From JBKQVT01 sp052139835 (GTDB lineage Bacteria > Planctomycetota > Planctomycetia > Pirellulales > Thermoguttaceae): 54,357 bases of DNA. Positions 7,782 through 17,757 of this stretch are shown in pieces. Below the pieces are notes generated by a model that made no database searches, was not told the origin of the DNA, and saw nothing but the letters and a program-made list of their open reading frames with translations. Within the stretch, counting starts at the first letter, position 1. The number at the start of each line of letters is the position of its first letter. The position numbers and the translations under genes are program-made. The stretch covers positions 1 to 54,357 of the forward strand of contig JBKQVT010000161.1 in NCBI GenBank assembly GCA_052139835.1, read 5' to 3'.

Positions 7782-8366
7782 GTGCGCAGGATGCCGTGGG
7801 CGTTATATTTGTGGCCAGGATTGCCCCAGCTTGCGGGACGGGGAAGTTGGGCGGCACTGGCGGTCGCCATCGGCGCGGCCGCGCTGCTCTGTGTCGCCCT
7901 GCTGGGGACCTTTGTGTGGACTGAACTGCTCACGGCAAATTTGCGTATCTTGTATTGGCTCCTGCTGTTGGCCCTGTGGACTGGTTCCGCGGGACTGCTG
8001 GCGTGGACGGATTATCGCCGGTCCCTGCGGCCGGAGCCCGAGGGAAGCAAGGACCTCTTCCGCCAGTCGCTGGATCATTATTTGCAGGGGAATTGGTTGG
8101 AGGCCCAGGAGACGCTGGGACGGTTGTTGCGAGGGAATCGCCGCGACGTGGAAGCCCGCTTGCTGCTGGCGACCTTGCTGCGGCACAGGGGGCGGCCCGC
8201 GGAAGCGGCCCGCCAGTTGGACGTCCTGGCTGGCCTGGACGAGGCCCGGAAGTGGGACTTGGAAATCCGGCACGAGAGGGAGTTATTGGCGGCCGCCCGC
8301 AGCCAGAGCGACGTGAAGACGGGAACCATGGCCGGCGAAGCGAGGGAAACAGAAATCATCACCTAG
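7782..8366 (+). CDS. Membrane protein with TPR-like C-terminal region
   Basis: 194 aa from a GTG at 7782, picked because AGGAAGGAG lies 8 nt upstream; an ATG three codons later (7791) is the alternative. Two hydrophobic segments (AALAVAIGAAALLCVALLGTF and ILYWLLLLALWTGSAGLLAW) form a hairpin in the first 75 residues. The rest is an alpha-helical TPR-like stretch (DHYLQGNWLEAQETLGRLL, DVEARLLLATLLRHRGRPAEAARQLD). It ends 38 nt before clpC and may share its transcript. The role is unknown; it may present the TPR surface to the cytosol as a membrane anchor for partner proteins (inference). Confidence 0.75.
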   Translation: MRRMPWALYLWPGLPQLAGRGSWAALAVAIGAAALLCVALLGTFVWTELLTANLRILYWLLLLALWTGSAGLLAWTDYRRSLRPEPEGSKDLFRQSLDHYLQGNWLEAQETLGRLLRGNRRDVEARLLLATLLRHRGRPAEAARQLDVLAGLDEARKWDLEIRHERELLAAARSQSDVKTGTMAGEARETEIIT

Positions 8367-8404
8367 CGCCTTCAGGCTAGCGCACCGGAGCAACGGAGAG
8401 TTTC

Positions 8405-10990
8405 ATGTACGAACGATTTACCGACCGCGCCCGAAAGGTCATGCAACTGGCCAACCAGGAGGCCCAGCGGTTCAACCACGAATACATCGGCACCGAGCAC
8501 ATCCTGCTGGGATTGATCAAGGAGGGGAGCGGGGTGGCGGCCAACGTGTTGAAGAACCTGGACGTCGATCTCCGCAAGATCCGCCTGGAAGTGGAGAAAC
8601 TGGTGCAGAGCGGACCCGACATGGTCACCATGGGCAAGCTGCCGCAGACGCCGCGGGCCAAGAAGGTGATCGAATACTCCATGGAGGAAGCGCGGAACCT
8701 GAACCACAACTACGTGGGCACCGAGCACATCCTCCTGGGCCTGCTGCGCGAGCAAGAGGGCGTGGCCGCCCAAGTGCTCATGAACCTGGGCCTGAAACTG
8801 GAGGAAGTCCGCGAGGAGGTCCTCAATCTCCTCGGCCACGGCATGGAAGGCCCGGAAGGGGCCGAGCGGGCCGGCAGCCTGGGCGGCGCACCGGCGCCCG
8901 GCGAAGCGCCGCGGGCCGGCAAGTCGAAAACCCCCGCCCTGGACAGCTTCGGCCGCGACCTCACCGAACTGGCCCGCCAAGGCAAACTCGACCCCGTCAT
9001 CGGCCGCGAAAAGGAAATCGAGCGGACCATGCAAATCCTCAGCCGGCGGACGAAGAACAACCCCGTGCTGCTGGGCGAGGCGGGGGTGGGCAAGACCGCC
9101 ATCGTCGAGGGCTTCGCCCAGCAAGTCGTCGAGGGCAACGTCCCCGAGCTGCTGGCCGACCGCCGCATCGTCGTGCTGGACCTGGCCATGATGGTCGCCG
9201 GCACCAAGTACCGCGGCCAGTTCGAAGAGCGGATCAAGGCGGTGATGAACGAAGTCCGCCGCGCCAAGAACACCATCCTCTTCATCGACGAGTTGCACAC
9301 CCTGGTGGGCGCCGGCGGGGCGGAAGGCGCCATCGACGCCTCCAACGTGCTCAAGCCCGCCCTCTCGCGCGGCGAAATCCAGTGCATCGGCGCCACCACC
9401 CTGGACGAATACCGCAAGTACATCGAAAAGGACAGCGCCCTGGACCGCCGCTTCCAGTTGGTCATGGTCGAGCCCTCGACGAAGAAGGAGACCGTGGAAA
9501 TCCTCAAGGGGCTCCGCGACCGCTACGAGCAGCACCACCACGTGAAGATCACCGACGACGCCGTGGACGCGGCCGTCGAGCTCTCCAGCCGCTACATCAC
9601 CGGCCGCTGCCTGCCCGACAAGGCCATCGACGTGATCGACGAGTCGGGGGCCCGCGTGCACCTGAGGTCGATGACCAGGCCGCCCGACCTGAAGGAGATC
9701 GACGAGCAGGTGGAGAACCTCAACAAGGAGAAGGAGGAGGCGGTCGCCAACCAGGACTTCGAGAAGGCCGCCGCGCTGCGCGACCAGGCCGACAAGCTCA
9801 AGAAGAAGAAACAACTGATCACCCACGAGTGGCGGGAAAAATCCCGCGAGACCGACGGCGTCGTCGACGAGGAGGTGATCGCCGAGGTGGTCTCGAAGAT
9901 CACCGGCGTCCCGCTGACGCGCATGAGCACCGAAGACTCCATGCGGCTGATGAAGATGGAAGACGAGCTGCACCAGCGCGTGGTCAGCCAGGACGAGGCG
10001 ATCCGCTCCATCTCGAAGGCCGTCCGCCGCAGCCGCAGCGGCCTGAAAGACCCCAAGCGGCCCACCGGCAGCTTCATCTTCGCCGGCCCTACCGGGGTGG
10101 GCAAGACCCTGCTGGCCAAGGCCCTGGCCGAGTTCATGTTCGGCGACGAGGACGCCCTCGTGCAGATCGACATGAGCGAGTACATGGAGAAGCACAACGT
10201 CAGCCGGCTCATCGGGGCCCCGCCGGGCTACGTGGGCTTCGAGGAGGGCGGCCAGCTCACCGAAAAGATCCGCCGCCGCCCCTATGCCGTCGTGCTCCTC
10301 GATGAAATCGAGAAGGCCCACCCCGACGTCTTCAACATGCTCTTGCAGGTCATGGAAGAAGGCCGCCTGACCGACAGCTTCGGCCGCAACGTCGACTTCC
10401 GCAACACGATCGTCATCATGACGACCAACGCCGGGGCCGAGGCCATCAAGAACGAGGCCGCCTTCGGCTTCCAGAAGCCCGACGACGACGCCTCCTACGA
10501 GAACATGAAGGGCCGCGTGCAGGAGCAGATCGAAAAGGTCTTCCGCCCCGAGTTCCTCAACCGCGTCGACGACGTGATCGTCTTCCGCCACCTCACCCAG
10601 GACGACCTGGGCGGCGTGATCGAGATGGAACTGAAGAAGGTCCGCGAACGCCTCAGCGAGCGGAACCTGAAGCTGGTGCTCTCCGACGAGGCCAAGACAC
10701 TTCTCATCAAGAAGGGCTCGAACCTCGACTTCGGCGCCCGGCCGCTCCGCCGGGCCATCGAGAACTTCGTCGAAGACCCGCTCTCCGAGGAGTTGCTCAA
10801 GGGCGAGTTCCGCGGCATGGACACCATCACCATCGCGGTCAAGGAAGTCGGCGACAAGAAGCAGCTCTTCTTCCAGGGCTCGGTGGGCGCGACCCCGGCC
10901 ACGCCGGCCACCCCCGCGGCCGCCGAGCCCCCGCCCGTGGGCGCCGGCGCCGGCGGCGGACCGGGCAGCTCGCCGGCCACCGCGGGGTGA
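8405..10990 (+). CDS. clpC: ATP-dependent Clp protease ATPase subunit ClpC
   Basis: 861 aa, usual length for ClpC. Two Clp_N repeats (about 5-145), a Gly/Pro-rich linker, first AAA+ module with GEAGVGKT at 224-231 and ILFIDE at 291-296, a UVR-type middle coiled coil (about 430-468, QDFEKAAALRDQADKLKKKK), and second AAA+ module with GPTGVGKT at about 561-568. It unfolds proteins and feeds them to ClpP in the cytosol and is a general stress protease subunit. The C-terminus is an unusual Ala/Pro/Gly-rich tail of about 40 residues. RBS GGAGAG precedes the ATG. No ClpP gene or McsA/CtsR partner lies in the window. Confidence 0.96.
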   Translation: MYERFTDRARKVMQLANQEAQRFNHEYIGTEHILLGLIKEGSGVAANVLKNLDVDLRKIRLEVEKLVQSGPDMVTMGKLPQTPRAKKVIEYSMEEARNLNHNYVGTEHILLGLLREQEGVAAQVLMNLGLKLEEVREEVLNLLGHGMEGPEGAERAGSLGGAPAPGEAPRAGKSKTPALDSFGRDLTELARQGKLDPVIGREKEIERTMQILSRRTKNNPVLLGEAGVGKTAIVEGFAQQVVEGNVPELLADRRIVVLDLAMMVAGTKYRGQFEERIKAVMNEVRRAKNTILFIDELHTLVGAGGAEGAIDASNVLKPALSRGEIQCIGATTLDEYRKYIEKDSALDRRFQLVMVEPSTKKETVEILKGLRDRYEQHHHVKITDDAVDAAVELSSRYITGRCLPDKAIDVIDESGARVHLRSMTRPPDLKEIDEQVENLNKEKEEAVANQDFEKAAALRDQADKLKKKKQLITHEWREKSRETDGVVDEEVIAEVVSKITGVPLTRMSTEDSMRLMKMEDELHQRVVSQDEAIRSISKAVRRSRSGLKDPKRPTGSFIFAGPTGVGKTLLAKALAEFMFGDEDALVQIDMSEYMEKHNVSRLIGAPPGYVGFEEGGQLTEKIRRRPYAVVLLDEIEKAHPDVFNMLLQVMEEGRLTDSFGRNVDFRNTIVIMTTNAGAEAIKNEAAFGFQKPDDDASYENMKGRVQEQIEKVFRPEFLNRVDDVIVFRHLTQDDLGGVIEMELKKVRERLSERNLKLVLSDEAKTLLIKKGSNLDFGARPLRRAIENFVEDPLSEELLKGEFRGMDTITIAVKEVGDKKQLFFQGSVGATPATPATPAAAEPPPVGAGAGGGPGSSPATAG

Positions 10991-11030
10991 GCGGCGTGGG
11001 GTTGGCTCCGTCGAGCCGAATGGATTGGTT

Positions 11031-11039
11031 TGTTACAAT
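11031..11039 (+). promoter_or_regulatory. Possible extended -10 element
   Basis: TGTTACAAT (TGN plus TACAAT) about 85 nt before the antitoxin start at 11123. No acceptable -35 box is seen at 17 nt, so this is weak. Confidence 0.3.
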
Positions 11040-11122
11040 GTGGGGTGGGCCGAGCCCGGCAGGGTGGCCCGCCCCTTGCATTTCCGGGGACGAATCAGTG
11101 ACGGCCAAGAAGGAGGATGCCC

Positions 11123-11362
11123 ATGAGCATCGTGGTCCAGGGCGTGATTCACGGCAAGACGATCGAATTGAAAGAGAACCCCGGCGTGGCGGACGGCCAA
11201 GAGGTCGAGGTAACCGTCCGCGCCTTGCAGCCCGGGCCCGCCTGGGGTGAAGGGATCCGGCGTTCCGCCGGCGCAGCGGCTGGCATACCTGGCGCCGAGG
11301 AGGCATTCGAGCAAATCCAGCGCGAGCGGAAAGCCGCCAGGTTTCGGGGTAACACGGAATGA
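11123..11362 (+). CDS. vapB: VapB-like antitoxin
   Basis: 79 aa. It begins MSIVVQGVIHGKTIELKENPGVADGQEVEV, a short beta-rich start shared with the orphan protein at 29272, and ends in a charged helix that would contact the toxin. ATG 11123 is chosen over ATG 11117 because AAGGAGG directly abuts the earlier one and is 6 nt from this one. The stop overlaps the ATG of the PIN-domain toxin by 4 nt. It is expected to neutralise the toxin and to repress the operon (family knowledge of VapBC). Confidence 0.8.
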   Translation: MSIVVQGVIHGKTIELKENPGVADGQEVEVTVRALQPGPAWGEGIRRSAGAAAGIPGAEEAFEQIQRERKAARFRGNTE

Positions 11363-11754
11363 GGTTTCTCCTCGATACCGACGTATGCTCCGCGCACATC
11401 CGTCGTCCGAGTGGGCTTGCGCATCGGTTCATGCAGCACTCGGGGCGGATGTGCATATCGGCTCCGACCTTGGCGGAGTTGTACGCGTGGGCGAACCTGC
11501 TGGAGCGGCCGGAAAAGATCCTGGCCGCGGTTGAGCAATTGAAGGAGGATCTGGAGGTCCTGCCCTTTGATGACCGTTGTGCGAAGGAATTCGGCCGGCT
11601 TCGCGGTGTCTTGAGGCACAAGGGCGTTGTTGTGAGCCCCATCGATCTCATGATTGCCTCCGTCGCGCTGGCCCACGACCTTACGCTGGTCACTCACAAC
11701 ACGGCCGATTTTCGGTCAATTCCCGATCTGCGACTGGACGACTGGCTGGGATAA
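11359..11754 (+). CDS. vapC: VapC-like PIN-domain ribonuclease toxin
   Basis: 131 aa, typical for VapC. The acidic PIN active site is complete: D6 and D8 in FLLDTDVC, E40 in APTLAEL, D96 in SPIDLMIA and D117 in NTADF. Expected to cut RNA (often tRNA) in a metal-dependent way when the antitoxin is lost. Preceded by its antitoxin with an ATGA overlap, and followed by a nucleotidyltransferase gene whose ATG overlaps the TAA by one base, so all three may be cotranscribed. Confidence 0.9.
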   Translation: MRFLLDTDVCSAHIRRPSGLAHRFMQHSGRMCISAPTLAELYAWANLLERPEKILAAVEQLKEDLEVLPFDDRCAKEFGRLRGVLRHKGVVVSPIDLMIASVALAHDLTLVTHNTADFRSIPDLRLDDWLG

Positions 11755-12329
11755 TGGCCGACCCCTGGAAACAATACACCATGGCCCTGGACGACGTCAC
11801 GGCCCGCCTGCGGCGCTTCTGCGGCGCCTTGGGCGCGGCCGGCGTGCCCTTCGCCCTGGTCGGCGGCCAGGCAGTGGCCCTCTGGGTCGCCAGCCGCGAA
11901 CCCGCCGCCGTCCGCACCACCAAGGACGTCGACATCCTGCTGCGGCGGAAAGACCTTCCCCAAGCGCGGGCCGCAGCCCTGGCCGCCGGCATGGACTATT
12001 TCGAGGTCATGGGCGTCGGCATGTTCCTCGACCGCCAAGACCCCAACCCCCGCCATGCCGTCCATCTCGTCTGGGCCGGTGAGCGCGTCCGGCCAGAATA
12101 TGAACTGCCCTCGCCGGCAGTCGACGAGTGCGAAGAGCTGTCGGCCGGGCTGCCCGTGGTGTCGCTGGCCGGCCTGGTGCGGATGAAACTGCTGGCCAAC
12201 CGCGACCAGGATCGCCTGCACCTCCGCGACCTGATCGACGTGGGGCTCGTCGGCCGCGAGCTGTTGGCTGACCTGCCGCCGGGCCTCGCAACGCGACTGG
12301 ACTTGTTGCTCGTTGAGGCAGGGCGATAA
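11754..12329 (+). CDS. Nucleotidyltransferase of the AbiEii/MNT type
   Basis: 191 aa. The N-terminal half carries the minimal nucleotidyltransferase signature: GGQAVALW (G37-G38) followed by TKDVDILL with D58 and D60 as metal ligands. The C-terminal half is helical and contains a charged segment (RMKLLANRDQDRLHLRDLID) common in these proteins. The family includes AbiEii toxins and related enzymes that add nucleotides to tRNA or to proteins. Here no AbiEi-like antitoxin is adjacent; the gene follows vapC with a one-base overlap (TAATG), which suggests it is part of the same mobile defence cargo. A second possible start is the ATG at 11781. Confidence 0.75.
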   Translation: MADPWKQYTMALDDVTARLRRFCGALGAAGVPFALVGGQAVALWVASREPAAVRTTKDVDILLRRKDLPQARAAALAAGMDYFEVMGVGMFLDRQDPNPRHAVHLVWAGERVRPEYELPSPAVDECEELSAGLPVVSLAGLVRMKLLANRDQDRLHLRDLIDVGLVGRELLADLPPGLATRLDLLLVEAGR

Positions 12330-12356
12330 ACCTTCACGAGTGACGCCTAGCGCATG

Positions 12357-12578
12357 CTACCCCGCCGTCAAACGCCGGTGCAGATCCTCGCTCGCGTAGG
12401 CCAAACAGGCCCGAATATCTTCTGGCGTCAAGTGATCGTACTCTTCGAGGATCTGCGCCGTGGTCCATCCTCTGCCAAGCAGGTCGATCACAAACTCCAC
12501 GGAAATCCGCGTCCCCTTGATGATCGGCTTGCCCACCAGCACCTTCGGGTCCACCGTAATTCGGTCCTGCCATTTCAT
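12357..12578 (-). CDS. DUF433 family protein (antitoxin-like)
   Basis: 73 aa. The sequence around ITVDPKVLVGKPIIKGTRISVEFVIDLLGRG and YDHLTPEDIRACLAYA is typical DUF433, a small winged-helix fold often paired with PIN-like toxins of the DUF5615 group. Here no such toxin follows. The start overlaps the stop of the upstream small gene by 4 nt, so the pair is one unit. It is convergent with the nucleotidyltransferase gene, 27 nt apart. Confidence 0.85.
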   Translation of the reverse strand: MKWQDRITVDPKVLVGKPIIKGTRISVEFVIDLLGRGWTTAQILEEYDHLTPEDIRACLAYASEDLHRRLTAG

Positions 12579-12790
12579 CGCTTCGGCGCTCCGTGCAAGT
12601 AATGGTCGTGCTGGCGCGCCATGTCGGCGGGCAAGTCCGGCACCGAACCGATCAAGTCCCCCAGTTGCTCGGCGAGCGTCTTCCGGGGCGACGGCGGCAC
12701 CGGCTCAATCTTGACCTCGATGCCTTCGGGAAGCTCGACCTTGGGGTCCAACACCACGACCCCGCCCTTGACGTAGCCACGATAGACCAT
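12575..12790 (-). CDS. Small antitoxin-like protein
   Basis: 71 aa. It starts with a short beta unit (VYRGYVKGGVVVLDPKVELPEGIEVKIEP), the AbrB/DUF104-like pattern of planctomycete antitoxins, followed by a helical tail (LAEQLGDLIGSVPDLPADMARQHDHYLHG). It overlaps the DUF433 gene by 4 nt. Both genes of the pair look like antitoxins rather than a toxin and antitoxin, which is odd; one may be an orphan left after loss of a partner. Confidence 0.7.
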   Translation of the reverse strand: MVYRGYVKGGVVVLDPKVELPEGIEVKIEPVPPSPRKTLAEQLGDLIGSVPDLPADMARQHDHYLHGAPKR

Positions 12791-12873
12791 GGCAGTTTCC
12801 TCCCCGGCAGCATCATATCGCGCAGCGCGAGGATGGTCAACGCGTCGTTGAAGCGATAAAATAGAGCATCACT

Positions 12874-12899
12874 CCCCGCGACGCAGTCGCGGGGCTTTT
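12874..12899 (+). terminator. Intrinsic-terminator-like hairpin
   Basis: Perfect 9-bp stem CCCCGCGAC / GTCGCGGGG with GCA loop, then CTTTTG. It lies 48 nt upstream of uvrB on the plus strand and 84 nt upstream of the small minus-strand gene. It may insulate uvrB, or be a dispersed palindrome. Confidence 0.5.
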
Positions 12900-12946
12900 G
12901 TCTGATCCCCGGCCCCTGGTCCCCGATCCCTCCCCCGCCCCCTCCC

Positions 12947-14983
<2,037 letters not shown>

Positions 14984-14984
14984 T

Positions 14985-15059
14985 GTGCCACTGCTGGCTT
15001 GTCCAGCAGTGGAGCGGCGGGCGGTGAGCAGGCACTGCTGGACAAGCCAGCAGTGGCAC
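14985..15059. repeat. Family A inverted pair (27-21-27)
   Basis: Perfect 27-bp arms at 14985-15011 and 15033-15059, separated by 21 nt. Each arm contains its own palindrome, CACTGCTGG / CCAGCAGTG around a 5-nt loop. The same arms with the same 21-nt spacing occur at 27508-27582. Single or variant copies are at 30085, 45044 and 54326. It begins just two bases after the uvrB stop. Confidence 0.9.
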
Positions 15060-15095
15060 CCGGCGGCACTGCCGGCGCGTCCTCGCAAGAAACGA

Positions 15096-15125
15096 GGGGA
15101 GGGCACCGCCTTCGGCGCCCTCCCC
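15096..15125 (+). terminator. Hairpin downstream of uvrB
   Basis: GGGGAGGGC / GCCCTCCCC, a perfect 9-bp stem with an inner GCC-TTC-GGC hairpin, followed by TTCAG. It could end uvrB transcription, but the T-run is short. Bases 15126-15228 show nothing further. Confidence 0.45.
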
Positions 15126-15228
15126 TTCAGCATCAACTCTCACATCTCCCTGGCGCCGGCAATACTCCCCCTGCTGGGCAATGCTCGCCAGGCGCCCTGC
15201 AATCCGTGGTCACACGGGCCGCAGGGCC

Positions 15229-15513
15229 TTACTTACCACCCGGGGCAGGCGGCGTGGCGCCCTTGGTCTCCCCCTTGTCATCGCCACCCGTCTTCGCGGG
15301 CCCAGCCGGCGGCGCCGGCGGGGCGGGTTCCTCCGGCGGCGCCTTCGCGCCCTCGGTCGCAGCCTTATCGCCCTTCGCATCGGTGCTCGCCGGGGCCGCG
15401 GTCGTGCCCTTGGCGCCCTTGTCCTTGCCGCCCTTCTCCGGTGCAGCCGGCTCGCAGCCGGCGATCAGCAGGCCAAAGCCTACCAACAGTACAAGCATTC
15501 CAAGACGCTTCAT
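15229..15513 (-). CDS. Small lipoprotein, low complexity
   Basis: 94 aa. Signal sequence MKRLGMLVLLVGFGLLIAGC with lipobox LIAGC (Cys20 would be lipidated), then a disordered Lys/Gly/Ala/Pro-rich tail. AGGAGAGG precedes the ATG at 15513. It would be anchored to a membrane after export. Such short, disordered planctomycete lipoproteins have no known function. It is divergent from the sigma-factor gene. Confidence 0.75.
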   Translation of the reverse strand: MKRLGMLVLLVGFGLLIAGCEPAAPEKGGKDKGAKGTTAAPASTDAKGDKAATEGAKAPPEEPAPPAPPAGPAKTGGDDKGETKGATPPAPGGK

Positions 15514-15614
15514 GAAAATACCTCTCCTAACTTTACGTGGGATTGGTCAGTCCTACAGGATCTTCTCCTGCTTCGGTAATTTAGATTCCCGGCTCTGGGA
15601 TTTTATTCCCCACT

Positions 15615-15623
15615 TGTTACAAT
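15615..15623 (+). promoter_or_regulatory. Possible extended -10 element for the sigma gene
   Basis: TGTTACAAT about 87 nt before the sigma-factor ATG. The -35 region at 17 nt is poor, so confidence is low. Confidence 0.3.
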
Positions 15624-15709
15624 TTTGGATAGATATTGCCCCGGCAGGCTTTTTTCCCGCAACTCGGGAATAATCCCCTCGCCAGATGCCTCTTAGAAGA
15701 GGGCCGGCC

Positions 15710-16240
15710 ATGGCCGACACACCCGCCCCCCTGGATGTCGAGACGCTGGTCGCCCTGCACCATCGGGCCGTTTATGCCTACGCCTACCGCCTCACCGGGT
15801 CGGTCCCCGACGCCGAGGACCTGACCCAGCACGTGTTTCTGGCCGCGCAGCAGCGCCTGGGCCAGTTGCGCGGGGCCGAGGCGGCGCGGGGCTGGCTGCT
15901 GGCGATTTTGCGCAATCGTTTCCTGAAGGAGAGTCGGCGGGCAAGGCCGGTGCTGGCCACGAAGCTGGGCTTGGACCTGGACGCCCTCCCCAGGGAAACC
16001 GAGGACGATGATGTGGACCGCGAACGGCTGCAAGGCGCCTTGGCGTCGATTCCGCCGGATTTTCGCGTGGTATTGCTGATGTTTTACTTTGAGGATTGTT
16101 CCTACCGGGAGATCGCCCGGCAATTGGAATTGCCGATCGGAACGGTCATGAGCCGCTTGGCCCGCGGGAAACGGCATCTGCGGGCGAAGCTGCTCTGGCC
16201 GCGCGGCGGCCGCCGGCCGCAACCCACGGCCACCGCTTGA
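15710..16240 (+). CDS. ECF-type RNA polymerase sigma factor
   Basis: 176 aa from the ATG at 15710 (AGAAGAGGG upstream); an in-frame ATG at 15686 is possible. Sigma-70 region 2 is seen in LVALHHRAVYAYAYRLTGSVPDAEDLTQHVFLAAQQ and region 4 in LASIPPDFRVVLLMFYFEDCSYREIARQLELPIGTVMSRLARG, the helix-turn-helix for -35 binding. It would redirect RNA polymerase to a stress or envelope regulon. The next gene, 33 nt downstream, is a membrane anti-sigma candidate, the usual pairing. Confidence 0.92.
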   Translation: MADTPAPLDVETLVALHHRAVYAYAYRLTGSVPDAEDLTQHVFLAAQQRLGQLRGAEAARGWLLAILRNRFLKESRRARPVLATKLGLDLDALPRETEDDDVDRERLQGALASIPPDFRVVLLMFYFEDCSYREIARQLELPIGTVMSRLARGKRHLRAKLLWPRGGRRPQPTATA

Positions 16241-16273
16241 ATCACCGCGAAACCTGGACGTTCGAGGAGAGTT

Positions 16274-17080
16274 GTGGAGCACGAGCACGAACCACCCAAC
16301 CGCCAGGAACTGCTCGAGGCGCTGGAATCCTGCCGCCCGGGGAGCGACGACGCCCTGAACGCGGCGCTAGCGCCGCTGGCCGAGCGGTTGGCGCTCGATC
16401 CGGAGTGGAAAGACCGCTTTGATCGCCAGCAGCGCGTCGATGCGGCCTTGGCGGCGGCCTTCCGCGACGTGCCCGTGCCCGAGCACCTGGCGGAGCGCTT
16501 ACTGGAGCGGCTTGCCGGGGCGCGGGCGGCGGCGGCCGCGGTGGCGGCGACGCCGGCGTTGGCCGGCCAGCCCCGGCGGCCCAGGCGCCGCTGGCTGGCG
16601 GTCGCGGCCGCGACGCTGGCCACGGCGGCACTCCTGGCGGCGGCCGCGTGGCTGGAAAGCCACCGGGCGGCACCCTACGATACCGCGGCCGTGCTGGACG
16701 AGGCAACGCAATTCTTCAGCGCCGAGTCCCCTGGCGCGACATCCCCAGCGGCGGCGGTAGCCCCACCGGCCGGATACCCCATCAGCCGCGAGGTGCTGCG
16801 GACGCCGCAACTCCGCTGGCGGACCATTCGCGGCTTGCTCGGCTCGATGGGTGTGGCCTACGACTTGTCGGCCCCCGGCGGCCGCCGGGCGACGCTGTAC
16901 GTGGTTTCCCAGGCGGTGGCCGGGCTGCCCACGCAACCGCCCCTGGAGCCCCGGCCGACGACCGCCGGGTGCTGGGCGGCCGCCTGGCACGAGGACGGCC
17001 TGCTCTACGTCCTCGTCGTCGAGGGGGGCCCCGGGGTCTACCGCGGCTATCTGAGACTCTCCAGCGGCCCGTTTGCATGA
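16274..17080 (+). CDS. Probable membrane anti-sigma factor
   Basis: 268 aa from GTG 16274, with AGGAG 4 nt upstream. The N-terminal 100 residues are helical and charged, as in anti-sigma domains, although no ZAS zinc motif (HxxxCxxC) is present. One transmembrane helix (about 109-127, WLAVAAATLATAALLAAAAWL) separates it from an Ala/Pro linker and an extracytoplasmic C-terminal domain with several beta strands (YDLSAPGGRRATLYVVSQAV, GLLYVLVVEGG). Position after the sigma gene supports the call. It should hold the sigma factor at the membrane until a signal is sensed. Confidence 0.7.
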   Translation: MEHEHEPPNRQELLEALESCRPGSDDALNAALAPLAERLALDPEWKDRFDRQQRVDAALAAAFRDVPVPEHLAERLLERLAGARAAAAAVAATPALAGQPRRPRRRWLAVAAATLATAALLAAAAWLESHRAAPYDTAAVLDEATQFFSAESPGATSPAAAVAPPAGYPISREVLRTPQLRWRTIRGLLGSMGVAYDLSAPGGRRATLYVVSQAVAGLPTQPPLEPRPTTAGCWAAAWHEDGLLYVLVVEGGPGVYRGYLRLSSGPFA

Positions 17081-17081
17081 T

Positions 17082-17150
17082 TGGGTCTTGGGTCTTGGGT
17101 CTTAGGTCTTGGGATCAGGCGCTAAGCTCTAAGTCCCAAGACCCAAGACC
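17082..17150. repeat. Heptamer tract (GTCTTGG family G) with inverted end
   Basis: Tandem TTGGGTC-type heptamers run to about 17112, and at 17133-17150 the inverse form CCCAAGACCCAAGACC follows, so the stretch can fold back. The same heptamer in opposite orientation forms the ten-copy array in the cobU tail at 38820-38889. Bases 17151-17331 otherwise hold only the leader of the next gene. Confidence 0.7.
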
Positions 17151-17331
17151 GTTGACTGGGCCCCATAGTATTCATGGGGGTCCGGAGGCGGAAAAGTTTG
17201 CCGGGCCTTCCCCCCTTGCAACGCCCCCGTGCCACCGGCATTTTCGGCAGAATCCCGCTAATCCTCACGGGCGTGGCCAGCCGAAGTCCAACTAGGAGTT
17301 CCGCATCGCTAGCTGAAAGAAGGGGAATGAC

Positions 17332-17757
17332 ATGAAACGAGTCTCGACCGTGTTGGCCGTCCTGCTTATTTCCTCCGGCGGGATCGCTTGGGCCCAGGGC
17401 ACGTCGCCGCGAAGTGCCACGGCGGGCAAGTCCGATTCGCAGGCCACCATTTCGACCGGCGACTTGAAGCCGACCGAAGACATGTGGTTCTACCAGCAGG
17501 CCATGCGCCAATACCAGGACCCCAAGGTCGCCGTCCGCCACGCGGCGGAATTCCGCCGTCAGCAGCGGCAACAGCGGCTGGCCGCCATGGAGTGGTACGG
17601 GCTGTCCAACTCGCGCCCGCGGGCCAGCTCCGACCCCTTCCACGGCGATTACTCAGCCGGCTGGGCCGCCAACAACCTCTACTACCCGTACCGCTGGACC
17701 GGGGTGGGCGGACCGCTGGTGGTCGTCAATCCCGACGCCAGCCGCTATTACCGCTAG
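17332..17757 (+). CDS. Small secreted protein of unknown function
   Basis: 141 aa. Signal peptide MKRVSTVLAVLLISSGGIAWAQ with AWAQ cleavage. The mature part contains an Arg/Gln-rich helix (AAEFRRQQRQQRLAAMEWYG) and an aromatic tail (YSAGWAANNLYYPYRW) seen in other exported planctomycete proteins. AAGGGGAAT precedes the ATG. It is convergent with the response regulator and the two stop codons overlap by 4 nt. Function unknown. Confidence 0.75.
   Translation: MKRVSTVLAVLLISSGGIAWAQGTSPRSATAGKSDSQATISTGDLKPTEDMWFYQQAMRQYQDPKVAVRHAAEFRRQQRQQRLAAMEWYGLSNSRPRASSDPFHGDYSAGWAANNLYYPYRWTGVGGPLVVVNPDASRYYR

Noticed and set aside
8372..10591. Minus-strand open frame of 739 codons opposite clpC
   Set aside because: Antisense to an unmistakable ClpC; no start signal.
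14985..15059. Family A pair considered as the uvrB terminator
   Set aside because: No T-run follows and identical copies occur inside genes, so it is a dispersed repeat first of all.
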